From: Musa acuminata AAA Group
Taxonomy: Eukaryota > Streptophyta > Magnoliopsida > Zingiberales > Musaceae
Direction of reading: 5' to 3'
NCBI RefSeq assembly: GCF_036884655.1
Contig: NC_088342.1
Span: forward strand, 12,771,501 to 12,835,500
DNA length: 64,000 bases
Below the pieces are notes generated by a model. The model did no database searches, was not told the origin of the DNA, and worked only from the letters and a program-made list of their open reading frames with translations. Position 1 is the first letter of the stretch; the number at the start of each line of letters is the position of its first letter. A program made the translations under genes and the position numbers. Below, piece by piece: positions 36,251 to 48,160 of the stretch.

Positions 36251-37617
36251 TCACCCAAAAGCAAATGGGTACCTAAAGATCATCCTTTCTTGTAGAAACC
36301 TATACCATCGCAAGCTAGGAGCAAGAGATGGTATCTTGATAGTGGATGCTTAAGGCATATGACCGGAGATCAATCTCAATTCTCTAAGCTTACTAACATA
36401 GACGAAGGCTATGTCACCTTCGAAGACAACAACAAGAGTAAAATCATTGGTAAATGAACCATAGGTAACAAATCCAACTTCTTTATTGAAGATGTTTTGT
36501 TAGTTAATGGTTTAAAACATAACCTCTTGAGCATTAGTCAATTATGTGATAAAGGATATATTGTCATATTCGAATCTAATGCTTGCATCATTGAAAAACC
36601 ACACAAAAACACGTTTATGATTGCATTAAAACAAAATAGCGTATACACTATTGACATCAATGATTTGTGTAATGAAATGTGTTTTTCGGTTTTGAATGAG
36701 GATGCTCGGCTATGGCATAGAAGATTAGGTCATGCTAGCATGAAACTAATTACTCAAATATCATCTAAAGAACTTGTAAGAAGAATTCCTCATATCAAGT
36801 TCATCAAAGATAATGTATGTGATGCTTGCCAATTAGGTAAACAAATTAAGGGTAGTTTCAAATCTAAGAATCAAATAAGCACCTCTAGGCCCTTACAATT
36901 GATCCATATGGACTTATTCGGACCAATCTCTACATCAAGCCTAGGAGGTAGCAAATACGCCTTCGTCATTGTGGATGACTATAGCAGATACACATGGACT
37001 TCTTAAAACAGAAAAATGAATGCTTTAGATATTTTACCAAGTTTTGTAAACTTATTCAAAATGAGAAGGGTTCTATGATTTCGTCAATTAGAAGTGATCA
37101 CGGTGGTGAATTTCAAAACCTTGATTTCCAAGAATTTTGTGAACTCAATGGATACAACCATAATTTCTCTACTCCTAGAAATCCTCAACAAAATGGAGTA
37201 GTAGAAAGAAAAAATCGAAATTTACAAGAAATGACAAGAACCATGTTGAATGAACATAGCATATCCAAATATTTTTGGGCCGAAGCTATAAACATTGCAT
37301 GCTATATTTTGAATAGAGTTCTAGTAAGACCCTTACTCACCAAAACTCCCTATGAGTTATGGAACAACAAAAAACCTAATATTTCATATTTTAAAGTCTT
37401 TGAGTGTAAGTGTTTTATCTTGAATGAAAAAGATAACTTAGGAAATTTTGATGCTAAATCTGATGAAGGAATCTTTCTTGGTTATTCTTCGGTTTCTAAA
37501 GCTTTTCGTATCTTCAATAAAAGAACTTTAATTATTGAAGAATCCATGTTGTTTTCAATAAGATTTCCAAAATCAGGAAAAACGATTTTGATGATGATGT
37601 TAATTTTGATTCCTTGA
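36251..37617 (+). pseudogene. Sirevirus protease and integrase
   Basis: Protease with RRWYLDSGCLRHMTGD (about 36330) preceded by an in-frame stop at about 36295 and followed by the GK-stop-TIG lesion (36455-36457), both also found in the truncated duplicate. Pre-integrase WHRRLGHASMKL, C-x2-C zinc residues (CDACQLGKQ) and integrase core follow: HMDLFGPIS, VIVDDYSRYTW, SDHGGEFQN, NGVVERKNRNLQEM. A frameshift at about 37000 (between YTW and FLKQKNE) and another near 37545 separate the pieces. Confidence 0.9.
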
Positions 37618-38417
37618 ATTTAAATGAAACCCCATCTCCAACTAGCAACTTGGATGCATCCACTTTCGAAACATCCTTACCCAAGGATTGGAAGTATGTA
37701 GATGCTCATCCTAAGGAGCTAATCTTAGGAGACACATCAAAGGGGGTTCAAACACGTTCTTCTCTTAAAAATTTTAGTGCCAACACCGCTTTTCTCTCCC
37801 AAATTGAACTCCAATGTGTTGACGAAGTCATGAAAGATGATTCATGGATTATCGCAATGCAAGATGAATTAAATCAATTTGAGAGAAATGAGGTATGGAA
37901 GCTTGTTCCTAGGCCAACTGACCATTTAGTTATTGGTACTAAAGAAACAAGCAAGATGAATATGGTATCGTGGTTAGAAACAAGGCTAGATTAGTGGCCA
38001 AAGGTTTCAACCAAGAAGAAGGTATCGATTACGAAGAAACCTTCGCTCCTATGGCTCGATTAGAAGCCATAAGGATGCTCCTTGCCTACGCTAGTAGTAA
38101 TAATTTTAAGTTGTTTCAAATAGATGTTAAAAGCGCTTTTCTTAATGGCTTTATTTTTGAAGAAGTCTATGTTAAACAACCTCTTGGATTTGAAAATAAT
38201 AGCCTCCCTAATCATGTGTTTAGATTAACTAAAGTTCTTTATGGTTTAAAACAAGCTCCGAGGGCTTGGTACGAGAGACTTAGTTCTTTTCTTATTGAAA
38301 ATAATTTCACAAAAGGCAAGGTTGATACTACATTGTTCATCAAGAATTTTGAAAATAATTTTCTTATTGTTCATATTTATGTTGATGATATTATCTTTGG
38401 TTCTACGAATGAATCTC
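37618..38417 (+). pseudogene. Sirevirus reverse transcriptase, 5' part
   Basis: DDSWIIAMQDELNQFERNEVW starts the RT region. A lesion near 37945 changes frame before [21 protein letters not shown], then [25 protein letters not shown] and the active-site block [13 protein letters not shown]. The gypsy element enters immediately after (38418), between NESL and its continuation at 43812. Confidence 0.92.
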
Positions 38418-38855
38418 TGTTAGGACTCTAGCTTGGAGAGTCCTAATTGAGAGGGACATTCATGTAAAAATGTTAGGACTCTAGCTAGGAGAGTCCTAAT
38501 TGAGAGGGACATTCTATTAGGACTCTAGCTAGGAGAGTCCTAATTGTGAGGGGCATTCATATAGGAGGTTTTTTCTTAGAGAGGAATTAGGAGTTGTAAG
38601 GGAATAGGAGTCTTGAGTAGGAGTCCTATTAGGAGTTGGTTAGAAGTAAGAGTCTTAAGTAGGAGTCCTATTAGGAGTTAGGGTTTAGAAGCCCTATAAA
38701 TAGCCATGTATTCCTTCTCTTTTGATAAGCAATAGATGAATCTTTTCTGCAGCCTTTGAGCAGCAACTTGGAGGGAGGAACCCCTATAGAGTTCCAAGGA
38801 GGCCGATCCCCTAAAGAGATCAACCCCAAGTTTAGAATCTGTAAGGGTTCTAACA
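38418..38855 (+). repeat. 5' LTR of the nested gypsy element
   Basis: 438 bp, TGTTAGGACTC to GGTTCTAACA. The first 140 bases hold three copies of a 44-53 base unit starting at 38418, 38471 and 38515, each with the palindrome-like AGGACTCTAGC ... GAGAGTCCT. Promoter-like CCTATAAATAGCC at about 38693. Confidence 0.93.
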
Positions 38856-38857
38856 CC

Positions 38858-38869
38858 TGGTATCAGAGC
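38858..38869 (+). promoter_or_regulatory. Primer-binding site of the gypsy element
   Basis: TGGTATCAGAGC two bases after the LTR; initiator tRNA-Met. Confidence 0.9.
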
Positions 38870-40166
38870 AGCGTTCTTGGCGTCTCGCTGCCCTTCCACA
38901 GCCATCCATCAACCCTCCACAACCATCCAAAGCAATTCCCACAATTGCTTAAAAGATCGTCACCGAATTCCGCCATCATCTCCACCACCACGGATCATCC
39001 TTTGATCTCCCCGTGAATTGCAACAGGTTCTGGTTTCCTACCTTACTGCTGCTGCAATTTAGTTATCCTTATTTGAAAAAAAAAAAAAAAATCGTTCTTA
39101 TATTGCTGCATAAACTTTTCGTCACAAAGTTTTCATCTCTACGACGAAAGATACATTGCAGAATTCCAACCGCATAGCACCATCTGTTTGATCTTGCTAC
39201 TGTGCTTTTTCTATCCAAATTTCTACGAAATTTTTATGACATCTTTGACACTTCCTAACAGTAGATTTCCCTTTGGTTTCATCAAAAAATTCTCAGTATA
39301 AACTACTGATCTTTTATGTCCAATCTGCTGCACTTGAATTGCAGAATTCAAGACGCATAGCACCACCTGTTTGATCTTGCTACTGTGATTTTTCTATCCA
39401 AATTTCTACGAAATTTTTATGACATCTTTGACACTTCCTAATAGTAGATTTCCCTTTGGTTTTATCGAAAAATTCTCAATATAAACTACTGATCTTTTAT
39501 GTCCAATCTGCTGCACTTGAAAATCTATGCTGCAGAAAATTTCAGCTGCATATCGTTGCCTTAACCCATCTATTTGCAATCTTTTTTGAATGAAATTTCT
39601 TATACACTTCATAGATCATCTTGGCTTCCATCTAAGATTAATCTATTAAGAAATTCATCTCTAAAAACGATTTTATGTTGCTGCAAATTTTCATCGTAAC
39701 CCGCTGAAATTTTTCGACGATAATTCTGCAATTGCAACTTGCACCAATTTCCTTGCTGTTATACTGCCGAAATTTTCTTGATTAAATTAGATATCCTTGC
39801 TGTCATATAAACTGTGATTTTGCTATCAATTCCCTCCTCAATTCTCTCAAGTTTTTGGTGGAAATTACGTCGAGAAACCGTTGTTTCTTCGACGACAATT
39901 CTACTCTTACAAGACAGCACATACTTGCTGCAACTTCCACGGATTTCTGTCAAACCTTTGCTACCATCTACCACAGATCCAAAACTTTCATCCACAGCCC
40001 TAAAACTCTACCAAACCACACCCTCAAACTGCACCCAAAACAGCCATAAAATAAGCCTAAACCGCAGCCTACATCCACCAATCCACCAACACTTTTGACC
40101 ATCACTTCTCTCAACCTATACATGCTTTTAACCTAACAACAAAAGAGAGATCTTAACATCATAGAT
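38870..40166 (+). other. Leader of the gypsy element
   Basis: 1.3 kb of CT/AT-rich sequence before gag; no protein family. It contains an A-run at about 39076 and a 183-bp tandem duplication. Confidence 0.7.
39156..39521 (+). repeat. 183-bp tandem duplication in the gypsy leader
   Basis: 39156-39338 and 39339-39521 are nearly identical: both start TTGCAGAATTC, contain CGCATAGCACCA and CTACGAAATTTTTATGACAT, and end GCTGCACTTGAA. Confidence 0.9.
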
Positions 40167-43100
40167 TTGGAGGCATATATTATGGCATCTAAGGAGGTAA
40201 TCAATGCTAAATTCGAAGCCTTGGAGGCGCGAATGGAGGATAAGATTCGGATGCTCTTTACCGAACTCAGATTGGGCCGACCACTAAGCCCAAAGAAATC
40301 ACATCAAGGAGAGAGCTTTGCCCAATCACACCAAGCCCAAAGATATGATTTCCAAGAGAGGGGAGGCTCTATGACCGACCCCAACTATCCATGCATGAGA
40401 GTGGACTTCCCTAGATGGGAAGAAGGAGACCCGATTGGTTGGATCTCACGCGCGGAGCGATATTTTCGGTACCACAAAATCGTAGATGCATCTATGGTGA
40501 AAATTGCAGCTATACATCTTGAAGGGGATGCTATACAATGGTTTGACTAGTTTGAACATACATATGGAGTCCTTTCATGGCGACAATTCAAAGAAGGACT
40601 GCTGATCCGCTTCAGACCAACCGATTACGAGAATATTGACGAACAACTGGCAAAGATCCGACAAACCTCCACCATTCAGGAGTACCAAACCAGGTTTGAA
40701 AGGTTATCTAATCAAAATCATGATTGGTCTCAAAAACAGCTATTGAGGACATTCATTGAGGGCTTGAAGCCGGAGATCCGAGGAGAAGTAGCGCGACAAC
40801 CGTACACGCTTATGGCAGCTATCTCTTTCGCACGACATCAAGAGGAGCAATTGAACTATGAAGCTCGGAGGACTAGGGTTGCTCCTCAACCAGTAATATT
40901 GAAGCCCTCAGCCCCCCCTACCATCGACCAAGTCCCTGCACCAAAGAGGTTAACAGGAGAAGAGCTTCGGGAGCGATATGCGAAGGGGTTATGTTGGCAT
41001 TGTGACGAGCCGTGGAGCCGTGAGCATCGCTGTAGTAAAGGGGGACTTCTTATGATTGAACCGATAAAAGAAGAGGTCATTGAACATCCAAAAGAGAGCC
41101 TTGAACATGAAGAAGAAGATGCAGAAGAAGAGCCACAACCGACCGAAGTTACGGTACATACACTAGCTAGCTACTCAAACCCGCAAACGATGAAAATTGG
41201 AGGCCTTCTCAAACAACAACCAATCACTGTTCTTATCGACATGAGCAGTACTACTAACTTCCTAAATAGTAAGCTTGCTGTTCGGATATCATTACCTATC
41301 GAGAATCGCTGCAGGTTTGATGTTAAGGTCACCGACGGACGGATTTTGAATTGTGATCATAGGCGCTTGCAGGAGAAACTATTATTGCAGGACCAAGAGA
41401 TAATTGCAGATTTCTTCCTTCTCCCTCTTAACAATCATGAGGCCATGCTCAGAATTAAATGGTTGACGACATTAGGTGATATTTCTTGGAATTTTATGAA
41501 ACTAATTATGAAATTTTACAGTAAGGAGAAACAGGTGACATTGCACGGGAAACGTGGGGGCGACATAACAACGATTTGCACACAACAAATGGAGAATGTT
41601 TTGCATAAAGCATGCAGCGGCTTTTTGGTACAACTTGAGCAGCAAACTAAGGGAGAGCCAACAGAATTTGAAGATCCAAATCTACTTCCTTTGCTTGCTG
41701 AATTTTCAAATATATTTGACGAACCACGCAACCTACCTCTTACCTGTCGGCATGATCATTGTATAATGATTCTTCCAGGCAAATCTTCAGCAAATGCTCA
41801 GCCATATCAGTATCCACATCTCCAGAAGGATGAAATAGAAAGGATTATAAAAGAGATGCTCGAAACAGGAGTTATTCGGCCAAGTTGCAACCTCTACTCT
41901 TCGCCGGTGCTACTTGTACGCAAGAAGGACGAAACAAGGCGAATATGTGTTGATTACCGAGCTCTCAATGGCATAATCATCAAGGACAAATACTTTATTC
42001 CAATAGTAGATGAATTGCTAGATGAAAGGGAGCACAAATCTTTACAAAGCTGGACCTTTGATCCGGGTATCATCAAATACGAGCATGCGAAGAAGACATA
42101 TGAAAAACCACCTTTTGAACACACAACAACCACGAATTTTTGCTTTCTTCAACAAAAGGTGGAATATCTTGGGCATATCATATCAGAGGAAGGTGTGGCA
42201 GTGGACCTCTTCAAAATTGGAGCAATGCAAAACTGGCCGACCTCGAGAAACATAAAATTGCTACATGGCTTTCTGGGTTTAACAGGCTACTACCGCAAGT
42301 TCGTGAAAAACTATGGAAAGATCAGTACACCACTTACTTTCTTACTAGAAAAAGATGTCTTCCAATGGTCGGACAGAGCCTCCGTTGCCTTCGACAAACT
42401 TAAGGCAGCCATGACGACGACGCCGGTGCTAACACTACCAGATTTTAACCGACCCTTCATTATTGAGACTGACGCATCTGGAGTCAGAATTGGAGCCATT
42501 CTCATGCAAGATGGTCGACACTCGCATACACTAGCAAGGCATTATCTCCCTCCGATCAAAATATGTCAACATATGATAAGGAGATGCTCGCCATTGTGCG
42601 CGCAGCAACGAGGTGGAGATTGTACTTGATCAGGCGATACTTTCAAATCAAGACCGACCATAAAAGCCTAAAATATCTCTTGGAGCAGAAGATATCTTCC
42701 CCCGAGCAGCAAAAATGGGTAACAAAACTTCTTGGATTTGATTTTGAAATAACTTACAAAAAGGGGAAAGAGAATGTTCTTGCAGATGCGCTTTCGCAGC
42801 TACCCGAGCAAGTTGAAGTTTCGACCGTTTCACTTCCGACCAGCGACTTCCTTGAGGATATTAAGATGGAATGGCAGGAAGATTCAGATACTAGTAAGAT
42901 TATAAAAAAAAAAAATTGGAGGAAGCACCAAGCCCCATGGCTCATTACAATTGGGACTCAAAAGAATTACACTATAAGGGACGCATTGTGCTTGTGACAA
43001 ATTCTACTTGCATCTTCAATAGCAGATTTTGGACAAAGTTATTCTATATGCAGGGTACTAAATTGAAAAAGAGTACGATATATCACTCACAAACCAACAG

Positions 43101-43340
43101 CCAACCGGAAGTTTTAAACAAGTGCTTGGAGACAGCCCAAAGCCACCCACCAAATATGACTACCCAAAGAGAACTCCAGACCCAGCCAAGTGCCATTATT
43201 GATCGACGGATCGTGACTCGACGACGATGACCCACTAATGAAGTACTAATACAGTGGGCGAACCTACCAAAAGAAGATGTCACTTGGGAGAACTATGATG
43301 ACTTGAAGATCAAATTCCCAGAATTCATGAATCATCAGCC
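40167..43340 (+). pseudogene. Gypsy Gag-Pol, one stop in Gag and large deletions in RT and integrase
   Basis: Gag starts near 40182 (MASKEVINAKF) with the retrotransposon-gag block (MRVDFPRWEEGDPIGWISRA, then IHLEGDAIQWFD). A TAG at 40548 breaks it, but the same frame goes on through the zinc knuckle (CWHCDEPWSREHRC), the protease (ITVLIDMSSTTNFL, normally DSGST) and RT start (YSSPVLLVRKKDETRRICVDYRALN). After DELLDE a frameshifted KLDL/SGYHQIR piece is joined directly to QQKVEYLGHIISEEG; the segment with the YxDD catalytic site is deleted. RNase H (GYYRKFVKNYGKIS, IIETDASGVRIGAILMQDG) is followed, after a frame change near 42530, by TDHKSLKYLLEQK and a stub of integrase (RFWTKLFYMQGTKLK) leading to the C-terminal tail. 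It cannot move on its own. Confidence 0.9.
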
Positions 43341-43355
43341 TCGAGGACAAGGTTG

Positions 43356-43373
43356 ATTTGAAGAGGGCGGGTC
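43356..43373 (+). promoter_or_regulatory. Polypurine tract of the gypsy element
   Basis: GAAGAGGGCGGGTC directly before the 3' LTR. Confidence 0.75.
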
Positions 43374-43811
43374 TGTTAGGACTCTAGCTTTGAGAGTCCT
43401 AATTTAGAGGGACATTCATGTAAAAATGTTAGGACTCTAGCTAAGAGAGTCCTAATTGAGAGGGACATTCTGTTAGGACTCTAGCTAGGAGAGTCATAAT
43501 TGTGAGGGGCATTCATGTAGGAGGTTTTTTCTTAGAGAGGAATTAGGAGTTGTAAGGGAATAGGAGTCTTGAGTAGGAGTCCTATTAGGAGTTGGTTAGA
43601 AGTAAGAGTCTTAAGTAGGAGTCATATTAGGAGTTAGGGTTTAGAAGCCCTATAAATAGCCATGTATTCCTTCTCTTTTGATAAGCAATAGATGAATCTT
43701 TTCTGCAGCCTTTGAGCAGCAACTTGGAGGGAAGAACCCCTATAGAGTTCCAAGGAGGCCGATCCCCTAAAGAGATCAACCCCAAGTTTAGAATCTGTAA
43801 GGGTTCTAACA
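43374..43811 (+). repeat. 3' LTR of the nested gypsy element
   Basis: 438 bp, same length as the 5' LTR, about eight substitutions. Confidence 0.93.
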
Positions 43812-44727
43812 ATCTCTTTGTGAATCTTTTGCTAAAACTATGAGTCTTGAATTCGAAATGAGTTTAATGGGAGAATTAACATTCTTCTTAGGCTTACAAA
43901 TCAAACAACTAAGCAATGACATCTTTATTAGTCAAACTAAATATGCTATGAATTTACTAAAAAGGTTTAATATGAATAGCTCAAAAGCTATTAACACTCC
44001 TATGAGCACCTCCACTAAGTTAGAAATTGATGAAAGTGGAGAAAGCTTCGATCAAAAAACTTATAGGGGCATGATAGGAAGTTTACTTTACCTCACTGCA
44101 ACTAAACCAGATATCATGTTCAGTGTAGGACTTTGTGCTAGATTTCAATCAAACCCTAAGATATCTCATCTCAAAGCAATTAAAAGAATACTTAGATATC
44201 TTAATGATACCACAAATCTAGGATTATGGTACCCAAAATCAGAGAATCTTGAGTTAATTGCTTATGCTGATGCGGACTTTGCTAGCTATAGACTAGATAG
44301 AAAAAGCACATCAGGAACATGTCAATTTTTAGGACATGCCTTTGTTTCCTGGTCATCTAAGAAACAAAACTCGGTTGCACTATCAACAACCGAAGTTGAA
44401 TATATTACAGCAAGTGCATGCTGTGCACAAGTTGTATGGATGAAAAACACCTTAGAAGATTATAAAGTTCATCTTAAAAATATTCCCATTAAATGTGATA
44501 ACACAAGTGCAATATACTTAACAAAGAATCCTATACAACACTCAAGAACAAAACATATTGATATTAGACATCACTTTATACGAGATCATGTTACTAATCA
44601 TGATGTAATCATAGAGTTCATTGATACTAAACATCAGCTAACTGATATTTTTACAAAACCTCTAAGTGAAGAACAATTTGATTTCATAAGAACAGAATTA
44701 GGAATGTTGATGTGTCCGAATACATAA
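43812..44727 (+). pseudogene. Sirevirus reverse transcriptase end and RNase H, 3' part of pol
   Basis: Resumes after the target duplication ATCTC and stays open for about 300 codons: EMSLMGELTFFLGLQIKQ, INTPMSTSTKLE, YRGMIGSLLYLTATKPDI, RNase H residues ADADFA, LSTTEVEYITASACCAQ, NTSAIYLTKNPIQHSRTKHI and the tail DIFTKPLSEEQFDFIRTELGM. This block is unbroken in itself; it belongs to a pol that is inactive because of upstream lesions and the gypsy insertion. Confidence 0.93.
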
Positions 44728-45879
44728 ACTAGTTAAAATTATTTTTCGGGCTTTATTAAATAATCAAATCACTTGATTGCCATTACAATGCCTAAATAAC
44801 ATGTTGGAAATTATGTGTTGAATACAAAAATTTCCATAACAATAAGCATGTTTTGTCTTCATGATTGTATTTGAAAATCTATAGCATAGCCTTGTCCGAC
44901 TGCATGAAAGTATTAATTTCATTTTCGGATTCGCCTAACAATTGGTATCCTAACAATCGGATTTTCTTATACACTTATTATATGAAAAATATTTTTCTGA
45001 AATGGATTTGATGAAATGATTCCTGCTTATAAATTTCATCTTGAAATATGGATGATAGTGTTTTTACTTGCAAAGATTTGTTTCACATACATATCTTGAT
45101 CCTTGTAAAAATGAAGCATGATTTAATCTCTCATCGATTTTAACTTCACTCAAAGTAAACTCATAAATAGCCTTCCTCCTTCATGCAAAAAGATTATAAC
45201 AAATAAAAAGGAAGAAGTACTCAAAGCGATCTACATATCATGCTTTCCTTTATATGCTTGTATAATTGATTTCCTATCGCTCACTATTAGAAAATAACAT
45301 GAACCTAGTAAAGGCATGAACAATTATCACACTTATGCTCAAAATTTGCTTATATTATTCTCCTGGTATCACAATTACCACACTTTTTGTTGATGACAAA
45401 GGGGGAGAAATATATGAGTATTAATACTATGCTATGCCTTGTTTGTATCGTGTCAAGATATCAAACAAAAAACTTGCATCATAATTTTACGTATTGATAT
45501 CTTACCATGTGATGAAATGCAATAATTACTAAAACATTTGAAATGTGTGCATCATGTAATGATATCAAAATCTTACTTCGCAGTTTTACATGTTGACATC
45601 TTACATTATGATGAATTGCTACTATTACCATCATTCAAACTTGTAATGTAAAATTTGAAAATGAATGTCAAGCTTTGACATCATCTTCAGAGAGAAACAT
45701 CATGATGGGAATCATGATGGGAGTATTGATAAGTTTAAATGATTTTAACTTATCAATATGTCTCTTGAATTCAAAGGTTTTGAATTCAAGAATGACTTAT
45801 CTCAAGTATGGCATATAGACAGGGGGAGTTAAGGTTAACTCCATTATCAATTGATTGTCATCATCAAAAAAGGGGAGAT
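44728..45879 (+). other. Sirevirus 3' non-coding region with multiple polypurine tracts
   Basis: 1.15 kb between pol and the 3' LTR. AT-rich, no env-like frame. It has ACAAAGGGGGAGAAAT at about 45397, AGGGGGAGTT at 45821 and the functional tract AAAAAAGGGGAGAT at 45866-45879. Multiplied polypurine-like motifs here are a known Sirevirus feature. A 16-base copy of the LTR/primer-site joint lies at 44934-44949. Confidence 0.8.
45866..45879 (+). promoter_or_regulatory. Polypurine tract of the Sirevirus
   Basis: AAAAAAGGGGAGAT, immediately before the 3' LTR. Confidence 0.88.
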
Positions 45880-47442
45880 TGTTGAATCTCGGATTTTGAT
45901 GATGAAGTCAATTATCATTTGTTATCTAATCTATATGTTGAGATAAGTGTGCAGAATTAACTACGATGAAAGTAAGATATGCAGCAGGAGTTACGCCGGA
46001 ATCAAGACAATGATCACGTTGGGAGTTCGAGAGTTCGATGAAAGTTCGGACAGTCGTCGGAGGTTCTGCAGGAACAAATCCGAGAAGTCCATAAGCTTGC
46101 CAAAGAAACTCATCGGAACTCGCCAAGTGGATCGTCGCAAGTCCAAGAGTTTGCCAGAAGTCCGTAGGAGCATCACCGAGGGTTCATCGGATGATCGACC
46201 GAAGTTCGCCGGAAGCTCACCGAAAGAAGCGATTGACGCACCGGAGTAAGTTGCAGTAAATGTCTTAGGAAATATCGTAGTTAGCACAATGATTAAGTGG
46301 GAAATGGGAGGTGATCCCATTAACTTAATCTTGGGGCAATTGGGCCCCTGAAAAACCCAAATTGGGCCGAATGGATCAACCCATTCGGACCCTGATTTTT
46401 GCCAGTCGGTTGAACCGCCCCAGCCAGGAGGTGGCACCGCCTAAGCTCGGTCTTCAAGCTCTGGCGAGAGGTGCAACCGCCTCAGTCAGGCGGTGGCACC
46501 GCTTGAGCTCGGTCTTCGAGCTCTAACAGGAGGTGCAACCGCCTTAGTCAAGCGGTGGCACCACCTGAGCTCGGTCTTCGAGTTCTGGCATGAGGTGCAA
46601 CCACCCCTGACAGGAGGTGGCACCGCCCAGAGGCTCAGTCTTCGAGCTCTGCCAGGCGGTGCAACCGCCTCAGTCAGGAGGTGCAATCGCCAGATCCCGG
46701 AATTCCGGGAATTGACAGTTTTGAACTCGAAATTCAAACTGGGTTGGGGCCTATAAATACCCCACCCTTTCAGCACTGAAAGAGCACTAAAAACACACCG
46801 AAATCCTAATCTTATTCTGTGATTTTTAGAGCTCAAAATTGTTGTAAAGGCCAAAAGTTTTTCTCCCTCTTTTCTTCCAAGTTCTGATCTTTAAAGAGAG
46901 GAGAGAAAATTCTGTAAGGGTTGTCTCCTAAGCCCGTCAAAAGGAGTGAAACTGTAAAAGGGTGGTTGGCCTTCGCCTATTGAAGGAAGGCCTCTAGTAG
47001 ACGTCGGTGACCTCGTCGGTGGAGGAAGCTAAAAGTGGATGTAGGTCAAGATTGATCGAACCACTCTAAATCTTGGTTTGCATTTACTTTGAGCATCTTA
47101 TCCTTACTGCAAACCTCCTCAATAGCTTACTGCCTTCTGTACATTTACGATCGTGTTTTAAAGTTCAGTATTTTCCGAATTGACGTTTAGACGTAAATCA
47201 GTTTTATCGTACGAACATCATATTTCAGTTTGCGCTTACATTTTAACTTTCATCATAACTACAAACTGCCTTCATAGATTTCCTTTAACTATATCTCGCT
47301 TGATTACAAGTTAAAGAGATTTACGAATTAGCTTTTCTACTGAAATCGCTTTTATCGTACGAACACCTTTTTAATCGTCGAAAGTTTTCCGCTGCACTAA
47401 TTCACCCCCCCCCCCCCCTCCTTAGTGCTCTTGATCCTAACA
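45880..47442 (+). repeat. Sirevirus 3' LTR (copy 3)
   Basis: 1563 bp; 61 bp longer than the 5' LTR because of one more minisatellite unit (about 46530-46590). It ends GATCCTAACA and is followed by AGCTT (47443-47447). Confidence 0.93.
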
Positions 47443-47447
47443 AGCTT

Positions 47448-48160
47448 GGGGTGGTATTTTACCTTTTTTCTACTGATGAGCTTTTTAATTGGTTTGATTT
47501 TTATCAGTTTTATTCTTCCCGCGAGTGGTTACTACCAATGCACTCTCACCTAGTTCCATCACTAGCCTCTGTTCTTCTTGAATATACATGGTCATTAACT
47601 CATTGATTGATCATTTATCATTATGTGTGTTGTATGAAATCTTAAAAAACCCGTATTGAGATGGAAGGGTGTTTAGAATATAGTGCACCTGGAAGGATTC
47701 TGACATATTAATCTCGTGTTTCTTAAGTTGAGCCGTAATATCTCGCGTTTGCATTATATGCTTACGCACACCCTTTATTTTAGTGAGTCTAAGGGATGAG
47801 AATTTTATTATTAGGGTACTTGCTAGTGCCTTTTTCGAAGTAACGAATTGTTCATCGATAGCTTGAAGCAAGTCTCGGACCTTCTCATGCTGGTCAACAT
47901 AACCACGTATGTCAATAGTTATCTTAGTTTTGATAAACATTACGCTGAGCCGATTGGATCGCTCACATCACTCATATAATGTGACCTCAGTTGGAGTGCT
48001 GGTATTAGTGACTATAGGTGGTTCGTCTTTCCTAATAGCATAATTAATATTCATCCACCCTAAATGGAGGAGAATCCTCTCCTTCCATATTTTATAGTTA
48101 TCACCACTAAGTTCGGGAATGTCACATCAAATATAAAAGAAATTAATAATTTGAGAAACC
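47448..48160 (-). pseudogene. Old copia Gag
   Basis: The best piece is the minus-strand frame 47940-47611: DLLQAIDEQFVTSKKALAST, FSSLRLTKIKGVRKHIMQ, VHYILNTLPSQYGFFKISYN, the UBN2-type Gag core. Broken upstream sequence to about 48150 gives the expected N-terminal start. The frame is cut at 47447 by the Sirevirus and continues at 24746. Confidence 0.85.

Larger units (their letters stand above)
38418..43811 (+). mobile_element. Nested Ty3/gypsy element, internally deleted
   Basis: 5.39 kb with 438-bp LTRs at both ends and target duplication ATCTC (38413-38417 and 43812-43816). About eight substitutions separate the LTRs (about 1.8 percent). Gag, protease, a reverse transcriptase lacking its catalytic core, RNase H and a small remnant of integrase are present. 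Short LTRs and a compact size, with a tail reading like a chromodomain-type end (WANLPKEDVTWEN), point to a chromovirus; the exact branch is uncertain. Confidence 0.93.
24752..47442 (+). mobile_element. Full-length Sirevirus/Maximus-type copia element with two nested insertions
   Basis: LTRs 24752-26253 and 45880-47442, flanked by AGCTT on both sides, the element's own 5-bp target duplication. Without its two insertions it is about 8.9 kb. Order: LTR, tRNA-Met primer site, gag with coiled-coil extension, protease, integrase, reverse transcriptase, RNase H, a non-coding 3' region with several GGGGGAGA tracts, polypurine tract, LTR. The gag extension and the multiple polypurine-like tracts are Sirevirus hallmarks. 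It lies antisense inside the old copia element. Confidence 0.92.

Noticed and set aside
38418..43811. Gypsy element as source of a CRISPR-like repeat array
   Set aside because: The three repeated units are contiguous LTR sequence without spacers; this is a eukaryotic LTR.
44728..45879. Possible env-like gene after Sirevirus pol
   Set aside because: Some Sireviruses have one, but here the stretch has no long frame.
45880..47442. Independent solo LTR at 45880
   Set aside because: The polypurine tract directly before it and AGCTT on both sides of 24752-47442 show that it is the 3' LTR of the full-length Sirevirus.
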